A DNA stretch of 64,000 nucleotides from Embiotoca jacksoni (GCA_022577435.1 JAKOON010000008.1:12657501-12721500), one strand, 5' to 3'; shown: positions 1 through 13,027, numbered from the stretch's first letter. Translations and numbers: made by a program. Notes: generated by a model from the sequence alone, not told the origin.

Positions 1-260
1 AATAAACTAGAAACATAAAGACCAAAAACTCAGACATCAGCCCACTGTTTATCTGCCTGGGCTCTCCTCTGCAGATTCCCTAACAGCAAGTGCTGCTGCC
101 TGTGGCAATGAGCGCTTCTGCCTCCGGAGCAGACATCACATTTACACTGTTTTTGAAGCAATTACTGGATCGATTAAAAAAAAATTACAAAATGTTTGTA
201 CTCATAAACCTCCATATTCTCATAGAAATGCAATTTATGTCTTTCTGTAATTTTCACACT

Positions 261-340
261 TAGCAAAGTCATCCGGCGGGCCGAGCTGGACCCCCTGGCG
301 GGCCGGATCCAGCCCGCAGGCCGTATGTTTGACACCCCTG
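261..340 (-). mobile_element. Terminal fragment of a hAT-type DNA transposon
   Basis: Read on the minus strand, the segment begins CAGGGGTGTCAAACATACGG and continues with GC-rich GGCC-containing sequence. This terminus is common to hAT-type MITEs across vertebrates. The opposite end and a target duplication were not found, so it looks truncated. Confidence 0.55.
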
Positions 341-616
341 ATTTAGAGTTTAAGGTCATGACATGAACTTGTTAGATGACGTAGGTTGAAGACAGATCTG
401 ATTTCTCAGAACTTGAGTTTGTGGCTACCTGCACAACTTTAACTCTTGAACACAGTGAAATCATTATCATCACCACCAGAGGGGAGGCACTGTGTGATGT
501 CCAGAACTTGCTTTCTTACGTTGTGTTTATGGTTTACAATCAGTCGACATGCCAATGTAGACACTGAATGTGCACATATACACAATGAAATACTGTGGTG
601 AGGTTACTAAATTCAG

Positions 617-842
617 TTAACCCTTGTGTTGTCCTTGGGTCAAAATGACCCGCAGCTGTGTTCAACCAAGTTCTATTTTATTTCTATATTTTTATATTTT
701 TGGGGATTTTTTTGGTTTAAAGAAACCCTCACAGCATCCTTGTCACCAATGATCCCAAAAAATATGAAAATATAGAAATAAAATAGAACTTGGTTGAACA
801 CAGCTGCGGGTCATTTTGACCCAAGGACAACATGAGGGTTAA
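617..842. mobile_element. Foldback MITE flanked by TTAA (piggyBac-like non-autonomous element)
   Basis: A 218-bp element at 621-838 is bounded by TTAA on both sides (617-620 and 839-842), the target duplication typical of the piggyBac superfamily. Its ends, CCCTTGTGTTGTCCTTGGGT and the complement CCCTCATGTTGTCCTTGGGT, match at 18 of 20 positions. The inverted arms extend for about 85 bp with very few mismatches, leaving a roughly 45-bp loop, so the single strand would form a long hairpin. There is no coding capacity. Confidence 0.85.
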
Positions 843-1340
843 TCACTTTTTAAAACCTTTACAATTTAGTTATGAGTAAACATTGAAAACTCAAGTTTTG
901 TTTACTTTACTTTCATTGTCATAGCAGCCGGACTGCCAGGACATGAAAACGCTGGAAACTCTTCCTGCTGGTGCTTCAAATAAAAGCATGGGGCTGAGCA
1001 GGAGACTACGTGGGGCAGGTAGGGGCTTCTGTCTTAAACATTCTGTCAGTACTTGGCTCTGAACATTTCAATTAAAACGTATTGGTTCATACACAGCAAA
1101 AATCAGGCCTTTATATAAAAAAAAAATACCACATGTGAACGGTAAAAATATTCTAAGCTTTGCCGCAAACATTTAGACCTGTAAGCCTGACCCTGACCCC
1201 ACTTATGGCGAGCTCAGGGAAAAGGTCAAACATCGTTTGTTTGCGCAAAGAAGGCAGATCTTTTGGTTGGATCAGCTAAAATATTAATTCATCCTCTGCA
1301 GATAGGTATATTGTCAAAATGTAATAAAAGAAGGCGCACA
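843..1340. other. Intergenic, nothing recognised
   Basis: AT-rich single-copy-looking DNA between two mobile elements. No exon or RNA gene could be supported. Part of it may be the eroded 5' portion of the adjoining Tc1-like element. Confidence 0.4.
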
Positions 1341-2318
1341 GGCAGGCCCAGAAAGACCTGCAGAAAACATAATTGTGAGTAAAATCATTAATTCAGATCA
1401 TAGTACGTTCAAGTTACTGTCAACAATATGGGTACAGAGAGAGAGTGATATGGTGGAAACCATTCACAAACTCCAAAAAGGAGACAGCTCAGAAGATCAT
1501 GTAGAGAAACGGCAGCTTTTGGAGATGTTTGTTTTTTCAGATGAGTACAAATTCAACCTACGCAGATCTGATGGTAAAAAGTTAATGTGGAGAAAGTCAG
1601 GAGGATTCTGAGGACTCCAACTGCACTCAATGTAGGGTACAGCACTGAGGTGGGAATGTCAAAGTCTGGGTCTGTTTTTCTCACAGTGGAGTAAACTTAT
1701 ATTTACTGATGGAACCATGAACTCCCTAGTGTATGCTGGATTTCATGTATTTATATTTTAAAAGTTGAGCAGATATTTGTTGTGTTGACAGTAACAGAAA
1801 CAACTGCAGGGAAAAAAAATCTTGACAGAAAACACATCCTCATACTGCACACGCTGGCTGACACCAGTAAATATGATATGGTATGGATAATCAAATGTGT
1901 TGAATCTCTTAACCCACCAGATAAGTTTAGTGCCTGAGCATTACTTACAAAACGCTCAGATTTTATTTTTGGACATTTTGAATGTCTGGATATATTCATG
2001 TTGTGAAGCTAAGCATTAACCACGAACACTGAATAGATATCACACTTTTGGCATGATGTAAACCAAAAGAAATCATCCAAAAATAATTTAAGTGACAGAA
2101 GTGGATCTTTCAGCATGATCCAAAGGATATCAGTCATCTCCTTAAAGAATATTTTGCCCAGGAGAAAATCAAAGTGTTATAGAGCACAGAACAAACTCAG
2201 AGCTTGGTGATGCTCTAGCGTGGACATGGAGGAAAGTTTTCATCATAGCTGTTACAGAAACATATTAACTCCTACTTGCCAAGCAGTTCTACGAGCTGTA
2301 GGGGGGAAAACTAAAAGC
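1341..2318 (+). pseudogene. Decayed Tc1/mariner-family transposase
   Basis: Dispersed pieces of a Tc1-like transposase occur in the expected order over a length that fits its usual 340 residues. A GRPRKT motif is at 1341-1358. VFSDEYKFNLRRSDGKKLMW, the DD34E 'SDE-KFNL-GSDG' block, is at about 1530-1590. HDP-K--SHLLKEYF-QEKIKVL, corresponding to the conserved 'NDPKHTS' block, is at about 2114-2180. AVLRAVGGKTKS, the C-terminal end, is at 2283-2318. Frameshifts and stops separate the blocks, so it is non-functional. The terminal inverted repeats were not located. Confidence 0.8.
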
Positions 2319-4084
2319 TAAAAGTTTGTAGCTGTGCTCCATAGTGAAGCCACTATACTTTCTTTCGACCTGTATATTTATTATTTTATCATTTGAAACC
2401 TAAAAAAACCTACTTTTGTGGAATAAAACAAGCATGTTTGTGTCTATCTTTTTTTTTTTCATGATCAAGGGCATTTGCTTTCACATTTTGTTATCTTATG
2501 CAGTTACATACAGACATTTATATGTGTGCATTGAATGCATGTGTTGTCATGTCTCTCTACATTTGTACTTACCCTGGCATTAACAAGTAATGCTATAAAT
2601 CCCTCTTGCAATTAAATATGTTTTGACACAAGGGATCTCCTCAAACGTATCATTACTGATGTGCAAATTACGCATATACCTCTGACATGTGCCCTCAATT
2701 AGTCACTTTGTACTCTTAATTAAGCAGCATTAATCTTGTGTGCATGAGGAAGCTGCGAGCTGAACTTGGCAGCACCACGGGATGGACTGAAATGAAAAGG
2801 AGGGAGTGGACTACATTGTGGATGTTGGGCCTGGTTGTAGGTCATGCCTCAGTACATACAGATACATACGTGATTTGAAAAAAATTCCACTATACAGACA
2901 TTCATAATAATCTGTTGGATATGGATGGGATAATGTGGCAAAAAGTGCAAAAGTGATTCTTCAGATCAGCTTTTGAATTAAAAATTGAGGTGGAAATTCC
3001 TTAGAGTGTGATGTTTCAGTTGCCATGATAAAATCATAAATTACATTTATGATTCAGTTTTCATATGAGCATACCTGTCACATCAATAAATATGAATCCC
3101 CTTATGTTTACTTACTTATGATCCACATTCTGATATGACCTACAGCACTGTGACCTCACTCTATCACTCCAACTTAAAACGTGTGACTTTTTACACAAGG
3201 TCTGAACAGTATGCTGTCCCTCCTTGCCAAAACACATGAGAGACTCCTCTGCATATCCAGTCTACACACATTCATCAGGCCTCCCACCTCGTCCAGCAGT
3301 GTCCCTTCATCCTCCATTATATTTCCAATTAGGGCGGATTTTCAGGATTTAACATTATTTTCCCTGGTACAACCCACTGTTTACTCTGCCAATGTCTCTA
3401 TGGGTGTCACAGTGAATTTTTCAAGCCGAGGAAACTCAGACCATTAGTGGAAGGAGAACGCGCTGTCACATACACAGCAATAGAGCCTCTGTACTAATGA
3501 CACAAGGTGGTGTGTTAGTGTTAGTGAAAGCCTGTGTCTTCCTGTCGAAATGAGTAGGGTGTGCTATAGATTCAAGTAGATGTGTGGAGCTATGTATTAT
3601 TTTATGTATAATTTTTTATTTTTTTTTGTAGCCAGTAACACTTGTTGAAATAGGCAGATCATGGGGTTTATTTTAAGACATTAATTCAGAGATGAAGTCA
3701 TATAATGCAAAGTAATTAAGACATACATTGTAAGACTGTCCTACAGTATTGATATTGCAAATTAACAACAGAGTTAGACAAAAGAATTTGCTTGGACCAA
3801 AGCTAATTCGCTGCGGTGAAGGAATATCCATATTAAATAGAATACATGGTAAAGAAATATGTAACAAGCTGTTTATCTGGCTCTGTCCTCAGTCTCCTGC
3901 ACATCTGGCCCTTAAATTACAGCTGCTGAAAACGAGGAGAAATTTACAGTGATCTTGACAGGGTTGCAGACTGGGCAGAGAGCCCAGTCCCCCTGCCTCA
4001 CACAGCCTTGGAGCCCTGAACACACATGGGGGCCATTATTTGTAAAGTAGCTGCGGTGGCACCAGGGAATGATTTGAAAGGACC
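2319..4084. other. Intergenic, includes a candidate conserved regulatory stretch
   Basis: No gene is recognised. The part from about 2640 to 2760 is rich in TAAT/ATTA cores (including TTAATTAAG) and lacks simple repeats, a composition often seen in developmental enhancers. The remainder is AT-rich with short open frames of no recognisable family. Confidence 0.3.
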
Positions 4085-4131
4085 GTGTGTGTGTGTGTGT
4101 GTGTGTGTGTTTGTGTGTGTTTGTGTGTGTG
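4085..4131. repeat. (GT)n microsatellite, interrupted
   Basis: About 23 GT units, interrupted twice by an extra T. Short Cys/Val or Thr/His frames across it are artefacts of the repeat. Confidence 0.95.
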
Positions 4132-7100
4132 CTGGAACATGCAGCCCGAGTATGTTTACTCTCTGTTATCACATCCACACATCTCCAGTAAGTGGCAGGG
4201 AGAAAGTGTGCCGTGTCGAGGAGGAGATATGGGGAGATTATTGTGCTGTTTAAACCCTAAACTCTCCCACCCACTCCTCTCTCCTTGAAAATGGATTATC
4301 TTTTCAAGTATTGTAAAGCACTTGAGTGAAATGTTCACGCACACATTTATCTCACTTGCCATTTGGCAGTGAAACTCTGCCACATGTGTTTATTATAGCA
4401 GCAGATAAAGCACGACTTATAGCAAAGAGATCTGGAGGCTAATAAGTGATACTTGAGATCATTTTAAAAATAGAACATTAAATAACACATCAACCTCAAA
4501 CAAAAAACACTAAGTAGATGAGAGCCAAAAGAAAGGGGGGTGGGGTGATACAATAATAAGGGAAAGGGGATAATATCTCTGGCGTGCAGCCCCACAGTAA
4601 AGCCACTGGTTGGTCATGGCTCTGGGCTGTAGACGGACCGTCTCCTCACAGTGCTGGGTGAATTAGGCTGTGGTTCCTCAACGAACCTCAGCCAGCCTCA
4701 GCAATGTGCTAAACCCAGACGTGACTTACGGCTACCCACCAGAGATTTGGCCTCTGGACCCAGGGCTCGCACCGCAGAGCGGAAAGCAAAAGAAGTTTCA
4801 TCACAAGCACCACGAAGAGAAAGTGGGACAACGCAGGACATATGCACTGCTATGGCGAGCTTCATATAATTGTTCTAACTTGTGTGTTCTCCGGACTGCG
4901 CACGGTCAAAGCTCGCCAAAAGGCTGTGTTCACATTCGTGGTCGGCTGGTCAGTACAAAGCCACAGGGCAGAGATGCTGACCACAGCTCCGAGGGATACT
5001 CCCAAGTAGGACAGCTATGAGCACTAGTGGTTGAGACTGGTTTAAAAAACATGATCTTCTTTTAATGTAATGCTTTCCATTCCAAATTTCCCCAAATAAA
5101 GGATTCAGTTTCACCAAATCCTTGAAAGGGAAATAAAGTGTATTTCTAGGAAGAGTGAAGAATGGATTACACCAAGGCCATCTCACCATGTTAATGTGCT
5201 CAAATAAGAGAGTGCTTTATGTGTGGACTTAATATCCATTTCCAACAGTAATGTGGAAACCAAAAACTTTTCTGTCTCCTTTCCAGTCACAATTAAGTCA
5301 TTACATAATAAGTAAAACCACACTGTCAGTACTGCCTTCAGTGCACGCACTCAAGAGTGACTATAATGTTCTCTCCTTGTTGAAACATGTTACGATGGTT
5401 TAAAACACAACTTGATATTCCTTCTTTGTCATTCTTTGATGCTCTTTTCTCGGTGCCACTCATATCACAAAGGGTAACACTTGGTTAAACAGACTCTGTT
5501 TTTGCAACGTACTTTCCTGCTCGCCATAGAACCTGTTTTTCATGCTTCCACTTTTAAACGCCATGTACTGCTATCATGCTTGAGTTTGCCTCAAAGCATA
5601 AAGTGACAACTCAATTTCTTTTAAAGTCCTATCCTGGAAGAAATTCAACATGAACTTCATCATCAACTTCTGTATTTTGTCACATTAAAGCAATTGTTAG
5701 AATTGAGCCTTTGCATTATACTCAGCTTTAGAGCATTTTTAATAAAGGCGACGAACACAAACACATTTGTCAAACCTGGTGCTTGACATAAGAATTATTC
5801 ACCATCACTGATGAGATTTACAGTTTAATTTGCAGCATGCAGTCATTTATTGATCTGGAAAAGCTTATTAGCGATCCCTTCCCCATACTCTCCCAACAAC
5901 ATGTATCTGTCATCCCACATAAGCAGCAGGTTCCTTTGAGAAATCTATGGCTTTGTCAGTAACACTGTGGGGAGTTAAAGAATGCCCAGCCACAATACAT
6001 AGCTTTCTGCGCTACACAATATACATATTGACACTTACAGCTTCGGGGTAATCGCACACTATTCTGCATTTTACCTCATTTAGCGTGGATAATTTAACAA
6101 AGTGAGCTACACTTGCCAGACGAACCTGCAGCAGTAGCAGCTACAGTCATCATAGGTTTAACCTTCAGGCAATTTGTAACACAAAAAAGAAAACTCATGA
6201 CAAAATGGAGTAGAACTAAACAAAACTTTCTACCTTTACTTCTTTTAGTTCCATTCTATTCATTACTGATCAATTAATAACATCATTGTGATTACTAATC
6301 TTTCAAAAAACATCTGTCAGTTACTTGAATACGAAACTCAACTGTCACAAGTTTTGCATCTATGTCTTTGCCTAAAAAGGTGACTAGCAAGGTTGACAAA
6401 TATGTGTACCAGGCATTGACATAAAAATTATACCACCAGAGAAGTGAATACAATAATCATTGGTTAGGTGCTCGAACATGTTGTCAGAGGGGCTTGTTTC
6501 AGGTCGTGACATGATTTTAGGAAATTTAGGAAATTTTAGATCATGCAGGAATACCACCGCTCCGCTCTGCTGAATCTTTGCTAAGGTGCTCTCAATTAGC
6601 AAAAACTTGGTAGAACAGATATCCGCACTCTTAGATCCATGGAGTATATAATTTAAGTTTTCGGTATATCAGACTTTTAACAGAACACAAGAAATTAATT
6701 TGAAAAAGTCTGGTGTGGGAGGTGTGGATAGGTTGGAGAGAGAGCAGAGAACATAACGTCAACAAATGATAACTGATAAATGATAACTGAGCCCTAAATT
6801 AAACTTATTTCATTTAAGGCTCATTGTAGTTGCCAATCATTTAGCTGAGTCAAAACTGAGTCAAATGCACATAGAAAGAGTCAAAACGGGTGTGTTATTT
6901 ATCTGTAGTGCTGAAGTAAAGGCAGAGGAGGGCGTGTCTTTTTATTCAGGACAAGTAAACACATGACCTCACCTACAGTAGAGCTGAGACTAAGTCTGAA
7001 AATGTTACATATAACTCAAATGTGTGCGATCTGTGTGAGACCTGCAGAAGTTGTACTCAAGTTGATTAAAGTTTGATTCTGATAAATCATATATTGGGTA

Positions 7101-10100
7101 TTCCGCCACTGTCTGGGCTGATTCAGCATCCAGCGCTTTACCCAATATACATGTAAGACATGGAATGTCATTGGCTTCAAGCCTCATCCTTGCTCCGTGT
7201 TTGAATTTCAAAACACCCATTTATCCCAGATCATTTATACAGCTTCGCTCTAACACTTTTATTGGCCATCATCAGTCTTGCTTAAAGCATCCATGCATTA
7301 GAGATGGGGTTGCTGGGGGGAAATTGCCCTAGTTTGATAATGAGGCCTGCAAGAGATAGGCTGATGGCGGTGGGTGGGCTTGGGGAAAGAGACTCAGTAA
7401 TTAAAGTGTACAGGTGATTCATTCAAAGAGAAGGCAGAGCGTGAGAATGTGACAACATAGCAGTGAAGATGAAGCTTAATTGCAAATGTTGGCTGTAGCT
7501 GAAATTGATTATTCTTATTGGGATGTCTGTCTCAGTAGAGGCCGTGCTGTGAGGATGAGTTTATCTATGAGAGCCTTTACCGACTTTACTTTATTTGTGT
7601 TTGCATGTGTAAATATAAAATATGTCAATATAACTTTCCTCATCTTTTCTTAACCCCAAGACGAGTCATACATTTCATTCACGAAAATGATTTACCTGAT
7701 ACTCGTCAGCTTTGTTTACTGACCAATTTGATGATACGACATAATAAAGTATAACGACAAGATGAATCCCTCCTTATTTGCAGCCACAGCACACCCTCAC
7801 TCATGTTTATAACATAGCCATTAAACCGTTACTGAAGCACACAGATGATTGTGGAGAATTTTCATACTGAGGCAAAATTTCACTTGAAGGTTAACAATTT
7901 ACATTCATTTTCATTTTAGGATTCCTCCTTCACTGAACATGTGAATGATTTCTTCAGTATCTCAGTTGTCAAGCTTGCTAGCTCGGTGGGAAAACCATGT
8001 ACTTCATAAAAATGGCATTCATAGGACAGAATGTGGCCTTGAGTGCCATAATAATATGGCCTCAGCATGTGTAATCTGAGACGCATCGAACATTAATCTT
8101 AAATAGCTTAATATCATTAGCTTGGCTGACCAATCTGTTTACAACCTGAGTAGGATCATCTTGTGACCAGAGGTTGGGGGATGCCATTGTAAATAGCTAA
8201 TGACCCAAGATTGTTTAACTGTCCGCGTGCAGAGACATCTCAGTGCCTCAGTTATTCCTCCAGACAGCCTAAGAAGAAATTTGAAATATTCCCATTTCTG
8301 AATCAGTTTTTCCAATGAATAACTGAATGCATTTAAGAATTATTTCTCCCTCTGTTAGAACTGAAAAAAGCACCGTAAAGCAATTTGGAAAATATATTTA
8401 TACCAGTTCTCTGCAACCAAAATACAAAATAGCAGAAAAGGGAGAAGGAGTATAACTGCTCTAAAATGCAGAGGATAATTCACACACGGAGTCCCATATG
8501 AAGTAACGGATTTACTGAGTTTAATCCCTTATCAAACAGACTATACAATGAAGCTAGGACCTAATCTCGGGGAATTCAGACTATTTCCAATGTTTGGGCA
8601 GAGTGGATCCACAGGGGTGTCCTGGCCTATCACCGCTATAACCTTGAGAAGGAATCCAGCTATTCCATCCACGATAATTGCTCTTATTACCAAGAAATTA
8701 ATCTGGTCTATACTTATTTCATGCTCAGGTGAAGATTTCTCTCATACGAATATGTTGAATTAGTTTGTTCTGACTCTGAGAGTGAATGAACACAAAATGT
8801 CCAGTTCTTTGAACAGCAGGCTGGACTATAAAATTAGATTTCAAATGTCTGTGCCATGTAAACTTTTTCAAGATCTTTACATCCACATTGCCATAACATA
8901 CAGTGTGTAAGTGTGTACATATGAGAAACGTATACACACACGGATATCTATGTGTGTGTAAATTGACTTTATTACCATGAGAAAGTAAGGAAAAGCAAAT
9001 AGAATCCCGAACACAATTTTATGTAACAAAGAGCTAAGTGCAGCCAAAATGTTTCAGAGAAAACCCTCCTTTACTTTTTTATCTGTGAATAATTAATTCC
9101 GGGGCTGAAGAAATTTAGCTATTCATGACCTTGATAGTGGGCACATTAAAGTGGGGAGCATTTGCTAAACGTGAAATTATATGCGACTAGAAAGGCATAG
9201 CTACATCACTGGAGTCACCCCAGAGTAAACAAATGAGTTCAGCAAGCAGAGGAGGGATTACCATATCTCCACTTAACTTATTTTATCCTGTGAGAATCAT
9301 CAATATTAAAGGGTAAGGAGAGGGAGAGAAACTGCTGAGGTGGGCTTTTAGCAGCAGGGTGAACCACTGTGTTTAAGGAGAGAGATAAATGAGAGATCTC
9401 CCTGGAATCTACAAAGAGAGTAAACATAGTCGTTTTATCTTTTTTTTTTCACCATACAAGGTCTCTTCTTTTTGAAATGGTTTAACGCATTTTGATGTCA
9501 CAACCAATCTCATTCCCATCCTCCCATGTGATTGAACTGCTTCTCATGGGTAATTTGTTTGCTGCCTTGTTTCCGTGTGCAGAAATGGACACACAAATAT
9601 TGACTGGACAGTTTTTACATATTTGCAGCCATGCTAATGTTTTTATTAATTCAATCATGGCTGCATTCTGCAGCTCATTGCAGTTTTGACACTTAATCAA
9701 GGTAATTCTAAGTGAGGGGTGACCTGTGTTTGTGTGCCTTTGGGCTAAAAGCCAGTGAATGTGCTGTGCTCGCCTGCCATGCCAGTGTGGTGTACGTTAA
9801 CAGTATGGAGGTAGACACTGCTCTGGGCCTCCAGACTCAGCATGGTCCCTTGTCAGGTGAGTGACCCTGCAAGACAAGTAGTAGATTGCTGATCTATGGA
9901 CTGTATTTCTATTTACCTCACCTGTCAGTCAAACACCTGTGACATTACATAGTCTCAAACAAAAGAAAACTAACATAATGCGGTATTGTTACACATCACA
10001 CAATGCAATCATTGAGAGTCTTCACTCTGTGAAGGAGAACATTAGGATCCTACACACATCTGTACACCCTCAAGCTCCTGGACAGATGCCAGTTAGGGCA

Positions 10101-10566
10101 GACGCAGCCCAGAAGGGGGCCCCTTGCTACCTGCCAAAAAACCAGCCCAGCCTCCAGCTGATATTAGTTGTCGATATTTTACTGGCTGCTATTAAAACTT
10201 TACAGAGGCTGCGATTAGACGAAAAAACAAAGGAGATCCTTCATGGAGTGAGGTCACGTGAGGTTGTAAAAGAGGGCTTTAAAAGCCTTTATGTAATTAT
10301 GTAAAATTCGTCCTGGTGTGTGTAGCTGTGGGGTCGGACAGGTATAAGGAAGGAGCTTCTGTGCTGTGGTCCTCTGCCAGTTCTCATGACTTTAAGCCAT
10401 GAAAATTAAGAGTAGGGGTGAGTGCTGTTTGTGCACAACGGTAGTCCAGACAACATCAAGGGGAGCTTAATGATTTTCACCTGTATGGATGAGTTTCAAA
10501 TATCCCACTGGCAATTACTGGATTCCTATACTCTACATATATGGTGTTAAAATCAACCTCAATTTC
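4132..10566. other. Long intergenic stretch without a recognisable gene
   Basis: The DNA is AT-rich with many stops in all frames. Open frames of up to 121 codons (9939-10304, GTG start) match no family I know. Stretches around 8040-8130, 9090-9170 and 10080-10300 are low in simple repeats and carry ATTA/TAAT cores, so they are candidates for conserved non-coding elements of the maf desert. No transposon termini were recognised. Confidence 0.35.
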
Positions 10567-11048
10567 TACAACCCCATTTCCAGAAATGTTGGGACACTGT
10601 CATGTAAATAAAAACAGATTGCGATGATTTGCAAATCACGTAAACCCATATTGAACTGAATATAGACCAAAGACAACATATCAAATGTTGGATCTAAGAA
10701 CATTTTCTGAAAAATATTTTCTGTTTTATACCCTACCGTTTTTCTGACCTGTTGCCAGTTAACCTAATTAGTTGATATGGTCGACCAGGTGTTTCTTTTA
10801 ATGTTACACAACTTTTCCAGTATTTTATTGCCCCTGTCCCGACTTTTTTCTTAAACGTGTTACTGCCATCATATTTAAAATGAACATGTATTTTTGATAG
10901 AACAATAACATTTCTCAGTTTCAACTTTTGATATGGTGTTTTTTGTCCATTTTCCAATAGATATGGTTTCCATGATTTGCAAATTATTGCATTTTGTTTT
11001 AAATGTTATTTTTCACAGCGTCCCAACATTTTTGGAAACCAGGTTGTA
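10567..11048. mobile_element. 478-bp TA-flanked MITE
   Basis: The element at 10569-11046 is flanked by TA dinucleotides. Its terminal inverted repeats read CAACCCCATTTCCAGAAATG and, on the opposite strand from the right end, CAACCTGGTTTCCAAAAATG, both continuing into TTGGGAC. The interior is AT-rich and non-coding, with a motif GATTTGCAAAT near each end. I recognise this as a widespread teleost interspersed DNA element. The superfamily is uncertain; a TA duplication favours Tc1/mariner-like mobilisation. Confidence 0.75.
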
Positions 11049-11070
11049 ATTAGTAAAAGTGATGTTTTTT

Positions 11071-11087
11071 TGTGTGTGTGTGTGTAT

Positions 11088-11134
<47 letters not shown>
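11071..11134. repeat. (TG)n microsatellite
   Basis: About 32 TG units with two TA interruptions near the start, beginning shortly after the MITE's right end. Confidence 0.95.
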
Positions 11135-11135
<1 letters not shown>

Positions 11136-11379
11136 TCTCCTTATCAGGTTACCTGCAGTTATAGAGGTATGGAGTGTCAATGGAGCTCTACGTTTTAACC
11201 TGCAGTAGGAAGCATCCTCTTTACACTACACATCCTAGTATGGTCATCTGTCTTACTCCTTATTATTGTGCAATATGCAAGAAGCAAATTTGCTTCGCTC
11301 TTTATTCACATGAATTTGACACTTTAAGTGTCTTTTCAGTTTGTCTTTTGTATAGAAAAGCCAGTGTGGCGTGTGTGTT

Positions 11380-11380
<1 letters not shown>

Positions 11381-11434
<54 letters not shown>

Positions 11435-11474
11435 GAGAGACAGAGAGACAGAGAGAGAGAAAGAGAGACAGAGA

Positions 11475-11548
<74 letters not shown>
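11381..11548. repeat. (GA)n purine tract, about 170 bp
   Basis: A long AG/GA array with AAAG, CAGA and GGGA interruptions. One strand is almost purely purine over the whole length, a composition able to form triplex (H-DNA) structure. Glu/Arg and Ser/Leu reading frames across it are artefacts. Confidence 0.97.
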
Positions 11549-11549
<1 letters not shown>

Positions 11550-13027
11550 TATACATCCTGGTTCTTCATACTGCTTGTATTAAATTCTATGGTTGAAACA
11601 TTTTTAGCTCAGAAATACATGCATATCATTCCCAAGAGTTACACCAGCCATAGTAAATATGCATCTGATTAGATAACGTGCACACGACACGTATTTACAT
11701 GTGTGCCATCTCAATTTCTCTTCCTGTCAATTAGTTCAACAGTAAAATAACATTTATCATGAATGGTGCTGGCTAGAAAGAGGATTCATGCACTAAAAAA
11801 CCTTGGTAACTAAAGTTATCAATCTGTTACAAACCAGCTGGAAGAGTCTCTTCAGTATTTAAACAATGTCGATGTTTACTTTGTAGTTTTGTACCAGCTT
11901 CCTCTCAGCTTCTCTCGTCACCATGTTGTCAGTAAAAGGAACACAGACTAAGGTCATAGTTGCCAGACACACTTGATAAATCAAAACTTTTTCATGCAGC
12001 CCTGATGTAGCATTATTAGGTGTTTCACTGGGTGTGTAGCTGGATGGTTTTGGTGATAGTCATGAATATCTAAGACCCTTTCAATGCCGAGGTGTGGTTG
12101 TCTCTATGTACATGTTTATGGATGCTTGTGTGTTATACTGTTGTTCACAGAGCGTGGGCCAAAGCTGGCATGGACACTGTGGCGTAGGAGGTCTTGTCTA
12201 GCATCATTTCCATGTCCTCTGACCACTGTCATGACGGGAAAGCCGCAAGGATGAGGAATTTTAGCATCGTGGTTACAGTAACAAGAGCAGGCCACAAACA
12301 ACGCCCCTCGGTCTCCATTCCTCCCCATCCAACTCTCTTATTGTTTTTCCCATTATATGTTCCCTTCCTCACTTAATATGCTTTCCTTCCGCTGTCTCTC
12401 TTGTCTTTTGGTGTCTCCTTCCTCTGAAACACCCACTGAAGCCCTTGAGGCTCTGGGTAGTCTGAACATTATCATCAGAGGCCATGTGAGGTTGAGGTGA
12501 AAGATGAGCTTTACACAAAACAACTATGACAAAGCTGTCTGTTATTGTAGCTGGGAAACAATGGCTATATACAAGCCTCTGCAGTTTCACTGAAAATAAA
12601 TTCTAAAAGCTGTAGACAGAACCGTATGTTTCTTTATTTCTTCTTTGAAAAGCGGGTCAGCTCCCCCTAGATAACCTCAGTGTAAGCACTGATTCTATCA
12701 GAGGGAACAAAAAATATCCTTAAATAGGTTAAAATAGGGTTTGTGTTATGTGTGTGTCCATGTGTGTGTGTGTTTGTGTGTCTAGGGGCCAAAGTATCAT
12801 CTTATTTGTGTAATGCCTCCAAACACACACGCGCATGCTCACCCACCCACACAGTACAGTATACAAGTATTTACAGTAAAGAGCATCTATTTGTGAACAC
12901 TATGCCATCAATGCTATTCAACTTTCTTACAAGTGCATCATACATTTTTCTGAAGATCATTTACTACCTGAGCTCCAGTAGGTTCAGTCTAAAAATGTTT
13001 CTAAAGCAAACAGGGGCATCATAGAGG
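11549..13027. other. Intergenic, nothing recognised
   Basis: No exon, RNA gene or transposon end could be supported. A short interrupted GT run occurs at about 12746-12782. Confidence 0.35.

Noticed and set aside
11174..11596. Open frames of 140, 84 and 70 codons with Glu/Arg or Ser/Leu repeats
   Set aside because: They are translations of the (GA)n array with no other protein-like sequence.
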